Part shown: piece after piece, positions 23,120-32,369 of the stretch
Position numbering within the stretch: the stretch's first letter is position 1
Layout: the number at the start of each line of letters is the position of its first letter
Source of the DNA: Petaurus breviceps papuanus
Taxonomy: Eukaryota; Chordata; Mammalia; Diprotodontia; Petauridae
DNA: 64,000 nucleotides
Assembly (NCBI GenBank): GCA_028583685.1
Contig: JAMXIF010000003.1
Location: 71,675,925-71,739,924 of the forward strand
Direction: 5' to 3'
Made by a program: the position numbers and the translations under genes
Notes under the pieces: model-generated
Databases searched by the model: none
What the model was told of the DNA's origin: nothing
Seen by the model: only the letters and a program-made list of their open reading frames with translations

Positions 23120-23395
23120 TACCTGTTGGGTTTTGTTGTCTAGTCATTTCAGTCATGTCCCACTCTCCATGACTCCATTTGGGTTTTCTTGGCAAAGATA
23201 CTGAACTGGTTTGCCACTTCTTTCTCCAGTTTATTTTACAGACAAGGAAAATGAGACAAACAAGATTAAGTGACTTGCCCAAGGTCACACAGCGACGAAG
23301 TATCTGAGGCTGGATTTGAACTCAGGAAGATGAATTCTTCCTGACTCTAGGCCCAGTACTCTATCCATTGTGCTACCTAGCCTTACCTGTTGGCT
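23120..23395 (-). mobile_element. MIR-type SINE with long 3' tail, antisense
   Basis: 'ggttttcttggcaaagatac' (23182-23201), 'gtgacttgcccaaggtcaca' (23270-23289) and the reversed head 'tccattgtgctacctagcc'. This is a full-length copy of the tailed marsupial form. Confidence 0.85.
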
Positions 23396-23399
23396 TAAG

Positions 23400-24020
23400 G
23401 TTCCAAATAAACTCTCCTTCTAGAAAGTCTATTACTTGAGTATCTAATTTTGACAAATAGTTATTCATTAGCTCTGTCTTGAATTCTAAAAATCACTGAT
23501 ATGACTCATATGAGCACCAGGAGCAGCAGTGTGAGTTTCTAAAGTTTTGAGTAAATGTCATATGTATTTAAATGATATGCAGGAAACAAACTTAAAAATC
23601 AAATGTCCAAAACAACCCCATTCACAATCAAAAATCTTATTTCAACCATCAGCTAAAAACAGTAGATGATGGAAAAATAACATTTTGTAAAGTACACACA
23701 AACTGTGCTTTATGATTTCTGAATCATTTGATCCTTACATCCCATTCAGCCGTCCTCCAGGATGGACAACTTGCCTTTTGACCTACTGCTGTACTTTTCC
23801 CTTCACCTAAACAGCAATCTTCTGTAGCAAATTTCCAGAACAGCATGCCCCTTCCCCAAACTATGTTAGTCCACTCAGTTTAAGAACTCTGTCCTGCCCT
23901 AATTGGAGGATTATTGAAAACTCAACTATCTAGCCACCCCAGACTTGCTTCATATTTCATCCATCTATCCACCAGGAAAGTAGGCCCTTAGCATCTTCCC
24001 TGTGACCACACAGCAGTAAC
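23400..24020. other. No recognised feature
   Basis: Unassigned intron sequence between two SINEs. Confidence 0.5.
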
Positions 24021-24029
24021 CTTTCCTAG

Positions 24030-24240
24030 CTGGGTGGCACAGTGGGTAGTTTGATGGGCCTGGCATCAGAAAGATCCGAGTTCAAAATCCAGCCTGGGAC
24101 ATTTACTAGCTGTGTGCTCCTAGGCAAGTCACTGAAGCTCTGTCTGCCTAAGTTTTCTCAACTATAAAATAGGTATAACCATAATGCCTGTCTCCCAGGT
24201 TTAATGTGAGAATCAAATGAGGCAATTATCTATAAAGCAT
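24030..24240 (+). mobile_element. MIR-family SINE (sense)
   Basis: 'ctgggtggcacagtgggtag', 'ttactagctgtgtgctccta', 'ctcaactataaaataggtat'. Confidence 0.8.
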
Positions 24241-24269
24241 TTAGTACCCTGCTCTATGTATTGTATCCC

Positions 24270-24380
24270 CACGTTAGAACGTAAGCTTTTTAAGGGCAGA
24301 GATTGTCTTGAGTTTGTATCCCTGTTATGTAGCACACAATCTGGCACCCAGGAAACACTTAAAAAATGTTTTTCATTCAG
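24270..24380 (+). mobile_element. L2 3' tail fragment (sense)
   Basis: 'agaacgtaagctttttaagg' followed by 'gagattgtcttgagtttgta', the L2 3' UTR end. Confidence 0.6.
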
Positions 24381-24389
24381 TCATGTGAG

Positions 24390-24560
24390 GTGGGTACAAA
24401 ACAAGGCTATCCCTATGTTAGTAAATAAACTGAGGCCTAGAGAAGTTAAATGATTTGCCCAAGGTCATATAGCTAAGCTAGTCAATGGAAGAACTAAGAC
24501 TAGAACTTAAGCCTTCCATATGTCCAATGGTCTTTCCACTATACCAAACTACTTCTCTTT
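24390..24560 (-). mobile_element. MIR-family SINE, antisense
   Basis: 'aaactgaggcctagagaagt' and 'tttgcccaaggtcatatagc'. Confidence 0.75.
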
Positions 24561-24564
24561 ATAT

Positions 24565-25785
24565 ATCTACGAGGATATATCCTTTAAAAAAAACAACTCA
24601 TTATGAAACACAAGTAAGTAAAACTAATTTACAGACAACTCTAAATACCTAGTGATTAATTTGCTTACAAGTTAATAATTAGGAGAGCTCTTCAAGGGTT
24701 AAGAAAACATCTAGTTTCTTTTGTCTTCATTCTCCTAGTGGCCTGCACAGTAGGTACTCTACATAGTTCATTTTCATTGTCAAATGCATCATAGAATAAT
24801 TAAAAGACTCACCAATTAATTTAAGAAGTTCTCCCAATAAAATTTGGTTTGCATGACTACACATATTTGTAATGGATTTTTTTTCTTGCCTCCTGGGGGT
24901 TGGGGGGGAAGAGAGAAAATTGGAACTAAAATAAACATGAATTTTTAAAAAAAGTTCCCCCAACTGTTAAGATTATTAGGCAAGAACATTTGATTAGGGG
25001 CAACTGAAGAGAACATATTCTCCAAATGTTAGTATGCATACTCATAACACCAAATGAGATTTTCACAGCCTAGGGCTGCTTCCTGCCAAACCCAGCTCAG
25101 GGTTTTTCCACTCTCATTCTTTAGGACTATGCCTTTACCTTTCACCTGGCAACTCCTACCTATATCCTAGCAGGTATAAGCAAAATACAGTTTTATAAGA
25201 GACAAATGCTTACACAAGACTTGAGATCATGGGCAATGTTGCTGAACCCTAACTCCCTGAAGATTTCAAAATGTACTGTTCTCCTTGAAAAAACGAAAAT
25301 CAATCTATAATTTCTGCACAATGCAATGTCCTACATGGAGAACAAAACCAGTGAGTTACTTCGACAAGGCAGTTCTTATGGGAAGGGACTGAGCCAAATA
25401 AGTTTATCCTCTAGAAGGAAACCACTGGGTGGCAACAGTCTTAAGGAGACTATATAGGAGGACATTAAGGGAAAGATAACCAGAATTACATGAGGTTTTG
25501 CCTTTAAAGAAACCTCAAGTTCAGTTCCCTTCTGAAAGGAGCTTAAAGGTCCGACCAAGTGTTTTATGTATGTTCTTAAGACTTGGGGGACTAAAAGTGG
25601 TTTCATTCTCAATACCAACAGTACCTGTGTAGGAGTTAAGAGACTCTGTTACCACATGTAGAGAAAAAGACACAAGTTATACCTAAATTTTATTCTGGAG
25701 ATTTTCCTGGATTAACTCCAAGTGGGAATAAACAAGACAGAGAGAAACTGACCCTTTGGGATCAGGTTCCCCAAGATCAATCAGT
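24565..25785. other. No recognised feature
   Basis: Unassigned sequence; open frames at 24727-24963, 25376-25618 and 25683-25910 are short and unlike known proteins. Confidence 0.5.
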
Positions 25786-25789
25786 CCCA

Positions 25790-26065
25790 GTCCATAGAAG
25801 CAGTTTGTGACCCAGTAGATAGAATGCAGGGTCTGAAGTTTGAAAGATCTGAGTTCAAATCCGAATTTAGACATTAGCTGTGTGACCTTGGGCATGTCAC
25901 TTAATTGCAATTTACCTCAATTTTCTCAATTGGAAAATTGGGATCATGTACTTATCTTACAGACTTATTATGAGAATCAAATGAGAGGGCATATCTGAAT
26001 AGCATTTAACACAGAGCCTAGTACATCATGGGCACTTAATAAATGCTTCTCTTTTTCCTTGGGGG
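25790..26065 (+). mobile_element. MIR/Ther-type SINE with long 3' end (sense)
   Basis: 'gctgtgtgaccttgggcatg' (25878-25897), 'tttctcaattggaaaattgg', and an L2-like end 'cacttaataaatgcttctct'. Confidence 0.8.
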
Positions 26066-26409
26066 GAAATGGGTAAAGTGGTGGGAGAGAGTTGGGTCTT
26101 GGATCACACTAATACAGAATAGTTTTAATTAGCTCCTTAAAAACACGGTTAGATAAAATAATATTGGAGTTGTAGTCATTTCATAGTAAAGACATCAAAA
26201 AATGGATGATGGACATAATGACAATACAGAGGGTTTTAAATGTTATAACAGAATTGGATAATGTTATATTAACAATATTGGGAAACATGGCAAAACAGAG
26301 CAATGTTATGAAGCAAATACCTGTGAGACTTTAAACTAAAGACACTGTGGAATTACAAAAATGGAAGAATGTGATGTAGTTTACAAAAACTAAACATACA
26401 ATTATGGTA

Positions 26410-26585
26410 TAGTAGAAAAAGCAATAGAACTGGCATCAGAAGACTCAAGTTAAACATTTCAGATCAATTACCAATAACGCGTCATGATTAGACAATCACA
26501 AATTCTCAGACCTCAGATTCTTCATCTTTGAAATTAGGAGGTTAAAACTAGACAATCTAAGATACATACCTTCCAGCACTTAATC
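26410..26585 (+). mobile_element. MIR-family SINE (sense), diverged
   Basis: 'tagaactggcatcagaagac' and 'ctcagattcttcatctttga'. Confidence 0.55.
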
Positions 26586-26594
26586 ATGACCATG

Positions 26595-26945
26595 AGTCAA
26601 CAAGTATTTTTAAAACAGTACACTATGATAAACATTGGAAATACAAAGAAAGGCAAAAACAAGTCAGTCCTCAAAGAACTCAATCTAATGGGAGAGACAA
26701 CATTTAAATAACTGTACAAACAAGATAAATACTGATTTAATTGGAGATAAACTTCTAGCATTAAAAGGAACCAGGAAAGACTTCTAATGCAGAAGGTAGG
26801 GTTTTAGCCGAGATTTGAAGGAAGCCAGGTAAACAAAGAGGCAGAAATGAGGTGGGAGAAATTTCAGGCATCTGAGACAGCTAGTAAAATACAGTCAGGA
26901 GATGGAGTGTCTTGTACAAAGAATAGCAAGGAGACCAGTGTCACA
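26595..26945 (-). mobile_element. L2 3' part, antisense
   Basis: 'gagtcaacaagtatttttaa', 'gtagggttttagccgagatt' (26803-26822), 'gagatggagtgtcttgtac'. Confidence 0.7.
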
Positions 26946-26949
26946 TATA

Positions 26950-27115
26950 AATCATATATCTTAAACTATAAAAGTCTTTAGATGTCATTATTTTACAGAT
27001 GATAAAACTGAGGCCCAAAGAGATTAAATGATTTGCCAAAAGTCACATTTGGAATAAGTGGCAGAGCTAGAATTTCAACCCAATGCTTTGTACAAAGCAC
27101 CATGGCAATTCTATG
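26950..27115 (-). mobile_element. MIR-family SINE, antisense
   Basis: 'acagatgataaaactgaggc' (26994-27013) and 'tgatttgccaaaagtcacat'. Confidence 0.75.
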
Positions 27116-27164
27116 ATGAACACAGCTTTTTGTGTAAAATGAGGTATGTCTATACCTACATACA

Positions 27165-27415
27165 ACTTTTGGGCATGATTTTGTTAATTAGTCATGTCTT
27201 TGTGACCCCATTTGGGGTTTTCTTGGCAAAGATACGAGTGGTTTGTCATTTCAATCTCCAGCTCATTTTACAGATGAGGAAATTGAGACAAACAGGGTTA
27301 AGTGACTTGCCCAGTATCATACAGCTAGTAAATATCTGAGGCCAAATTTGAACTCAAGATGAGTCTTCCTGACTTCAGGTCCAGCACTCTATCCACTGTG
27401 CCACCTAGCTGCCAC
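27165..27415 (-). mobile_element. MIR-type SINE with long 3' tail, antisense
   Basis: 'ggggttttcttggcaaagat' (27213-27232), 'agtgacttgcccagtatcat', and reversed head 'gtgccacctagctgcc'. Confidence 0.85.
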
Positions 27416-27503
27416 GATATTTCCTTTTAAAATATACCCATGATTCTGTTAGAATGGAACTCTTTCCTCAGGTATATAAAATACCTTTAATAATTTAAGT
27501 AGG

Positions 27504-27660
27504 TGGGGGCGGCTAGGTGGCTGGCACACTGAGTAAAGTGCCGGCCCCCTAGTTCAGTTCCTACCTAAGACACTTAACACCCACAAAAAAAAAAAATAAA
27601 CTAGCCGTGTAACCTTGGGCAAGTTACTTAACCCCAATTGCCCTCCAAAAGGCAAAAAAA
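27504..27660 (+). mobile_element. tRNA-derived SINE (left of an adjacent pair)
   Basis: 'gggggcggctaggtggctgg', 'cgtgtaaccttgggcaagtt', poly-A. Left flank TAATTTAAGTA and right flank TAGTTTAAGCA are alike, an imperfect target duplication. Confidence 0.88.
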
Positions 27661-27676
27661 AAAAAAATAGTTTAAG

Positions 27677-27823
27677 CAAGGGCAGTGAATAGCACTGGCC
27701 TTGGAGTCTGGAGGACCTGAGTTCAAATTTGACTTTAGACACCTAATACTTACTAGCTGTGTGACCCTCGGCAAGTCACTTAACCCCAACTGCCTTACCT
27801 TCTCCCCTCCAAAAAAAAAAAAA
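27677..27823 (+). mobile_element. tRNA-derived SINE, tail type A, 5'-shortened (right of pair)
   Basis: 'gggcagtgaatagcactggc', 'gctgtgtgaccctcggcaag', 'accttctcccctcc' and poly-A. Confidence 0.88.
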
Positions 27824-28199
27824 GTGTATGTAATCAAATATTAACCAAGACTAAGTTACATTCCAAAATTTCAGAAAAACGAAAAGAATAAATTCATTTA
27901 AGGCTTTAATACCCCTTGAAACCATGTTGGCTCTATTAAAATTAGCTTCATATTTGCAAAAGTCATTAAACACTGCTTGTAGAAACATGTTTGTCATTAT
28001 TAAAGTATACTGCTAAATTGGACACCCATACTGCTGAATGCTAACAACTGATAAATATACGTGGTAAAAAAAAAAAACCTTCCTTATATCTATCCCCCTG
28101 ATATTTTATGTAACAATGGATTCCAATCTCCCAAAATAAGTACCCAATTAACTGGATAGTGATTTATACACTTTTTTAAAGGGGCAAAAAGAAATCTAT

Positions 28200-28440
28200 T
28201 TTGTCTAGTGTGATTATATATGTAGTTTTCAAAGCACTTCACATAATTGTCATTTAAATCTCAATAGTGTTAGGTATGCATGATAGATGTTATCTATATT
28301 TAACAAATGAAGAAACTCATTTAAAAAGCTTAAATGACTTACTTGCCCTTAGTAACACCTAATAAAGGTCAGAGGCAGAACTCAAAATCCAGGTAATCCT
28401 GACTAAAAGTCCAGAATTTTATCTGTCTCAAAACTGAATC
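28200..28440 (-). mobile_element. MIR-family SINE, antisense, diverged
   Basis: 'ttttcaaagcacttcacata' and 'atctatatttaacaaatgaa', then 'actcaaaatccaggtaatcc'. Confidence 0.65.
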
Positions 28441-28444
28441 ATTC

Positions 28445-29440
28445 TAATAAGTACATTTATCTCTCTCCTAAGATGAATACCAAATCCTAGCATCTAAAAT
28501 TCTTCAAGGATTTAAATTGCACCATGTTTATCTCATTTTTTTCATATTTATCAATAAAAGCAATTGTAACACTGAGTTCAATCCATAAATATCCCCTCCC
28601 CCCAAAAAATCAGCCAAGAAAAGTTAACAGTTTAATTTGCTGGAACAAAGCCAATAGGCATTTAGTTCAGTTAAATGTTTCATTCAATTTTCTCCCTAAG
28701 ATTCAAAGGAAGTATAAAAAATTGAGAACCACTGAAATAGAAGAAGAAACAGATTAAAAACATCTGTTCTTTCCACTAGAGGAGTGTACTAAAGGGGAGG
28801 GGTGGGGGGTGGAGAGAAAAAGGAAGCCAGCCAGCAAGGGAAGAGAATAGGAAGGAGGGCAAAGTGAAAAGCTGACCCTTACTTTATGCCATTTTCTGCC
28901 AATCATTTCATAATCCCAAGAAAGAAAAACCAAATGCATCTCAGCAATATTAAAAAAAACAAATACAACGCATGTTTTTGGAGAGCTAAGTTAAAATAAG
29001 GACATTTTTTTTTTAACAAAAATGTCTAACTCATTAGCAACTTCGTTCTTTTGTCTTATTCTAAAGACTGCTTTTCATCAAAACTGGTGCTTAAGGTGGA
29101 ATTTTACTAAATCCCTCTTCGTTCAGTGCATTTTCAATTACCACTAAGACTGTGAATACCAGAGATTAATTACTACCTTTTCTTCAACACAAAAAAGGCA
29201 AAAAATCTCCTAAGTCATTCAATCAACAGCCGCCAGCTTCACCCCTCAAAGTTTCTTAAATTCCCACCCTCTCCCGGAAAATGAGGCAAGAAACAAGACA
29301 GGAGCTGGGGTAATCCAGCCCCAGTCTTTCACCTGTTAAGGAAGACCCTGAAGCAAAGGGGAGCTGGGTCCCTAAATTCTGTCTATTTTTGGATACACCT
29401 CTGGCTGCAATGGGATCAGAAAGTTGATGAGCAGCTCAAC
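28445..29440. other. No recognised feature
   Basis: Unassigned intron sequence leading to the CpG island; includes a G-rich stretch at 28794-28815. Confidence 0.5.
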
Positions 29441-29449
29441 CCAAGCCGT

Positions 29450-29605
29450 ACCTAGGTTCCTTATCTGAAAAAGAAAGGCTATCAGATGGCCTCTAACGGT
29501 GCCTTTCAGGTCCAGTCAAGTCAAAAAGTATTAAGCTCCAACTAGAGACGCGGATGCAAAAAAAGACAAAGAAAAGACCCTGCCCTCAAGAAGCTCTCTA
29601 AATTT
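29450..29605. mobile_element. MIR 3' fragment joined to an antisense L2 end
   Basis: 'ttccttatctgaaaaagaaa' (MIR-like, sense) then 'ccctgccctcaagaagctct' (L2 3' end, reversed). Confidence 0.5.
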
Positions 29606-29632
29606 GGGGGGGGGAGGGAGGGAGGGAGAGGA
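29606..29632 (+). repeat. G-rich tract with G-quadruplex pattern
   Basis: A run of about ten G is followed by three GGG groups separated by single A, the classical four-stranded pattern, in intron 1 about 540 bp downstream of the ASPH donor. Confidence 0.8.
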
Positions 29633-30165
29633 AGAGAGCAAGAAAACATGCAAACAACTACTTACAAACTAGACCTATAACCCCAGCTAGGAATTCTGGA
29701 CACATTGCATCGCACCTGTGGCCCCCACTATGAGGACCAGGTGAGGGGACCCGCCCGCAGCCTTCCAGTATTCGGGTCACCCTGCCCCTGCCCCCATGAG
29801 GCACAGCTCGCAGAATCACAAGTGGTCCAGGAAAGCTGCTCCTTCCCCCCCCCCCAGTTCTCTCGGTTTCCAGCTTGCCATCACAGACTGCCTAGAGGAG
29901 ACCCAGAAATAAAGGGGGGAGGGCAATAAGAGGGACAGCAAGCGGGAGGAGAAAGAGACCAAAGGATAGCCCCCTTCACCCTTGGCTTTCAAAGGCCTAA
30001 GCCCCACCTGGGGGGACTGGGGGTGGGAACTGCCTCCTCCCCCTCTCTCTCTCCTGCACCTCCTCCAGCACGGGCCGACAGGGGCGGGGCCGGGGGACCA
30101 GAGGCGAGCCCCATCCCGGCCGCCTCCCGCAGCTCTCCCCACCCCCTCCCAGGGGAAGCACTGAC

Positions 30166-30295
30166 CTCTACGGGACCCTGGGCTGCTGCTGCTGCTGCTG
30201 CTGCTACTACTGCCACTGCCACCGCCCGCGCTGCTGCTGCCGGGGCTGCTGCTGCTGTGGCCGCCGCCGCCTTTCGCGTTCTTCCGCGGGGCCAT
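30166..30295 (-). CDS. ASPH: ASPH first coding exon (aspartate beta-hydroxylase N-terminus)
   Basis: The minus strand opens with ATG at 30295-30293 in a strong initiation context (GCC before, G after). It reads 43 codons: MAPRKNAK, four Gly, His, then Ser/Gly-rich sequence with a run of ten Ser, closing PGSRR. One extra G (30166) precedes a GT donor at 30165 (AGAG|GTCAGT), giving phase 1. From memory, human ASPH starts MAQRKNAK, continues Ser/Gly-rich to PGARR, and is followed by E; the split codon G|AG would supply that Glu. ASPH isoforms share this cytosolic tail ahead of a single membrane anchor in the ER. The long form hydroxylates Asp/Asn in EGF-like domains; junctate and junctin-type forms act in ER calcium handling. 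Only this exon is seen; the membrane and catalytic exons lie outside. The poly-Ser run is longer than I recall in human. Identification is firm on both ends of the exon, though not confirmed by search. Confidence 0.9.
30182..30205 (-). repeat. (GCT)8 trinucleotide repeat coding poly-Ser in ASPH exon 1
   Basis: Eight GCT units on the plus strand read as AGC serine codons in ASPH. Shorter GCT runs follow at 30231-30240 and 30246-30257. A pure in-frame triplet run can slip in length, so the Ser tract probably varies among individuals or species. Confidence 0.85.
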
Positions 30296-31029
30296 GGCGC
30301 GCGCTGCCCGGTGCTGCAGGGGGTAGAACTGGAGTAGCTGCCGGGCGTAGGCCAGGTAAGGAACAGGGAGCAGGCAGGTGGCACAGAGTGGGAAGGGGCT
30401 GCAGTGGCGGTGCCTGCTGCTGCTTGGCTACCTGGCCCCGCCCGCAGCGACCGGGTTTCCTTCCCTCCCCACGTCCTGAGTGCGCGCGCGCCCACCCGCT
30501 CGCGTGGAGAAATTCGGGCTCCGTCCCAGGGAGTGCGCGCGCCGGCGTGTTGGAACCCCAGCAGTCCCGCCCCCTCGCGGACCCCACCCCCTGGCCCCGC
30601 CCACCCGGGGAGGCGAGTGACGGCACGTCCCAACCAATCAAAAGGGGAGTTCTCCATGAAGGGCGTGCGAGCTTACTTCGCCTCTCCCAAATTCTAGATA
30701 TGCTGCTGCCACGCAACCGCCGGAGAACGGGTTCGGTTCTCCGGTTTTTCACCAGCCCTTTGGAACGTGGCAAATGAGGCTCTCGCGAGCGTTTGGAGGG
30801 CCTGGTCAGTAGGAATCTGGGGGGAGGCGGGGCGCTTGGAGGGAAGCGGGGAGCTGAAGGAGGGAGAAGTAGGCGGAGGCGGAGGAGACACGTGCCTGAC
30901 CTCGGAGGTGATGTGTTTGTGCAGTCCCTCCACCCGCTGCGCACCCGGATTGGTCCTGGAAGCACAATTTCAACCTCCTTCAAGCACACGATTCACAAAA
31001 CGTAATTCTACTTTTTGCCAGCTGGGATG

Positions 31030-31480
31030 AATGGATGGATAGATGGAGGAGTGGATGGGGGAGAAAGGGGGAGAAATCTGCTGGTTTTGCTTTTTTTGTT
31101 TGTTTTTTACTAGCGAAAGGATGTGGTATGCTGCCTTGAAAGTGTTTAAATAAGCACGAGCTTGTGGGATTTACCCCCAGGGAATCAGTTCTTTTTAAAA
31201 CTCGAGAGAAGCCCTCAATTGTTTTAGCTACCCAGATTGTCTAAATAGCACTAAACTTCTAAGAGTTTTCCATAATGCATAACTATGTAACAATAGCTTC
31301 CTGTGCAACTCATTCCTATGCCCTTATTCCATATCTGATAACTAGAAAACCTTGCCTCAGTTCTTGGTTTTAAGGTGTGCTTTTCTTGTTAGAACCAGTT
31401 ACGTGTTGATGTATGTTCAACCCTTCATACTTTTATTCACAACTATAATTTTGAGTGGTTCACTTTACAGAAATAAAATT
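31030..31480. other. No recognised feature
   Basis: Upstream flank of the CpG island with a (GGAT)-like run at 31027-31060 and nothing else recognised. Confidence 0.5.
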
Positions 31481-31483
31481 ACC

Positions 31484-31680
31484 CATTCAGTACTTTATTA
31501 AGCACCTGCTGTTTGCAAAGCCTCATGTAGATGATCAGGGAGATACAAAGTTTAGATATGGTGGTCCTTACCTTCATGAACCTTTTTACAATCCAGTAGG
31601 AGGACAAGATGATAAATTGAGAACTATTAAGCACCTACTATGTTCCAGGCACTGTGCTGAGCACTAGGGACACAAAAAAC
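31484..31680 (-). mobile_element. Two L2 3' ends in a row, antisense
   Basis: 'actttattaagcacctgctg' (31491-31510) and, again, 'ctattaagcacctactatgt' (31623-31642) each start an L2 3' end reversed. Confidence 0.65.
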
Positions 31681-31909
31681 CACTTTCTAGTCATTTGCTC
31701 ACCATGCTGCCTCTGCTTTAGCTATTGTGCTCATCTTCCTCCAGCCCCCGATTTTGGACTCTGCTCCTGGTTACCCTCTCCCCCATAAATGATCGTTTAT
31801 CTTATCTTGTGTAGAACCAGGACTTCACACCACTTCCTAACTATCTACACACCAACCGCTGGAACTTACTGCAGAGGCCACCCCACCACCACCCTGTTTG
31901 TGGGTTGAC

Positions 31910-32012
31910 TTCCCGCATTAAAATGTAAACTCTTTGACTTCAGGGACTGCCTTCCTTACTTTTAGCACAATTCCTAGCATATAGTAAATGCTTAATAAAT
32001 GTTTTACCTCTC
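31910..32012 (+). mobile_element. L2 3' tail (sense)
   Basis: 'aaaatgtaaactctttgact' through 'tagtaaatgcttaataaatg'. Confidence 0.75.
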
Positions 32013-32019
32013 TGTTTAT

Positions 32020-32368
32020 AACTGTGCTAGGTAGTAGTGATACAAAAACATAAATGAAAGTTGATGACCTCCAGGAACTTCCACTCAATCGGGAGCATCA
32101 ATATACTGTATACACGATTCTAAGAATATGCAAAATAAATTAAAGTTAATTTTTGGAGGGAGGTACTAGCAGTGTAGGATAATTAGAACCTCTTTAAGGA
32201 AATAGCTCTTGAACTGAGCTGGGAAGAAAATAGGAATTCTAAGAGGCAGAAGTGAGAAGGGAGTACATTCTAAAAATTATCCTGCATGTACTATAAAGTT
32301 GAAATATTTTGTGTGAGGAATAGCAAAAATAGTTTAGCCAAATTGTACAGTAAATGGAGGAGGTGGGT
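32020..32368 (-). mobile_element. L2 3' part, antisense
   Basis: 'actgtgctaggtagtagtga', 'tgacctccaggaacttccac', 'agctcttgaactgagctggg'. Confidence 0.65.
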
Positions 32369-32369
32369 G

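Larger units (their letters stand above)
1..30165 (-). other. ASPH: ASPH intron 1 (partial), repeat-rich
   Basis: This follows from the donor at 30165-30164 and the minus orientation of the gene. No ASPH exon 2 (expected to code for KHGGHKNGRKGG and the following membrane anchor) and no alternative junctin-type first exon (expected MAEDK) was found by eye. The intron therefore appears to run past the window's left edge. The stretch is mostly old LINE and SINE copies, listed separately. Confidence 0.7.
30060..30860 (-). promoter_or_regulatory. ASPH: CpG island and TATA-less promoter of ASPH
   Basis: GC- and CpG-rich DNA surrounds the first exon in an otherwise AT-rich window. There is no TATA box at a plausible distance. 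Recognisable elements are GC boxes (CCCGCCCC at 30566-30573, CCCCGCCC at 30595-30602, GGGGCGGGG near 30083), a CCAAT box in CAACCAATCA (30631-30640), and TCTCGCGAGC at 30781-30790. The last is a one-base variant of the palindrome common in TATA-less promoters. An E-box CACGTG lies just outside at 30889-30894, and a minus-strand CCAAT (ATTGG) near 30950. The transcription start is inferred to lie between about 30300 and 30800; the sequence alone does not fix it. Confidence 0.75.

Noticed and set aside
30296-30400. A microRNA next to the ASPH promoter, as annotated in human (MIR4470)
   Set aside because: I could not see a convincing hairpin with matching sequence; the human annotation is not known to be conserved.
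29989-30989. Long overlapping open frames on both strands in the CpG island (up to 260 codons)
   Set aside because: GC-rich DNA has few stops. Only the frame starting at 30295 on the minus strand matches a known protein start and ends in a proper donor; the others are shadows.
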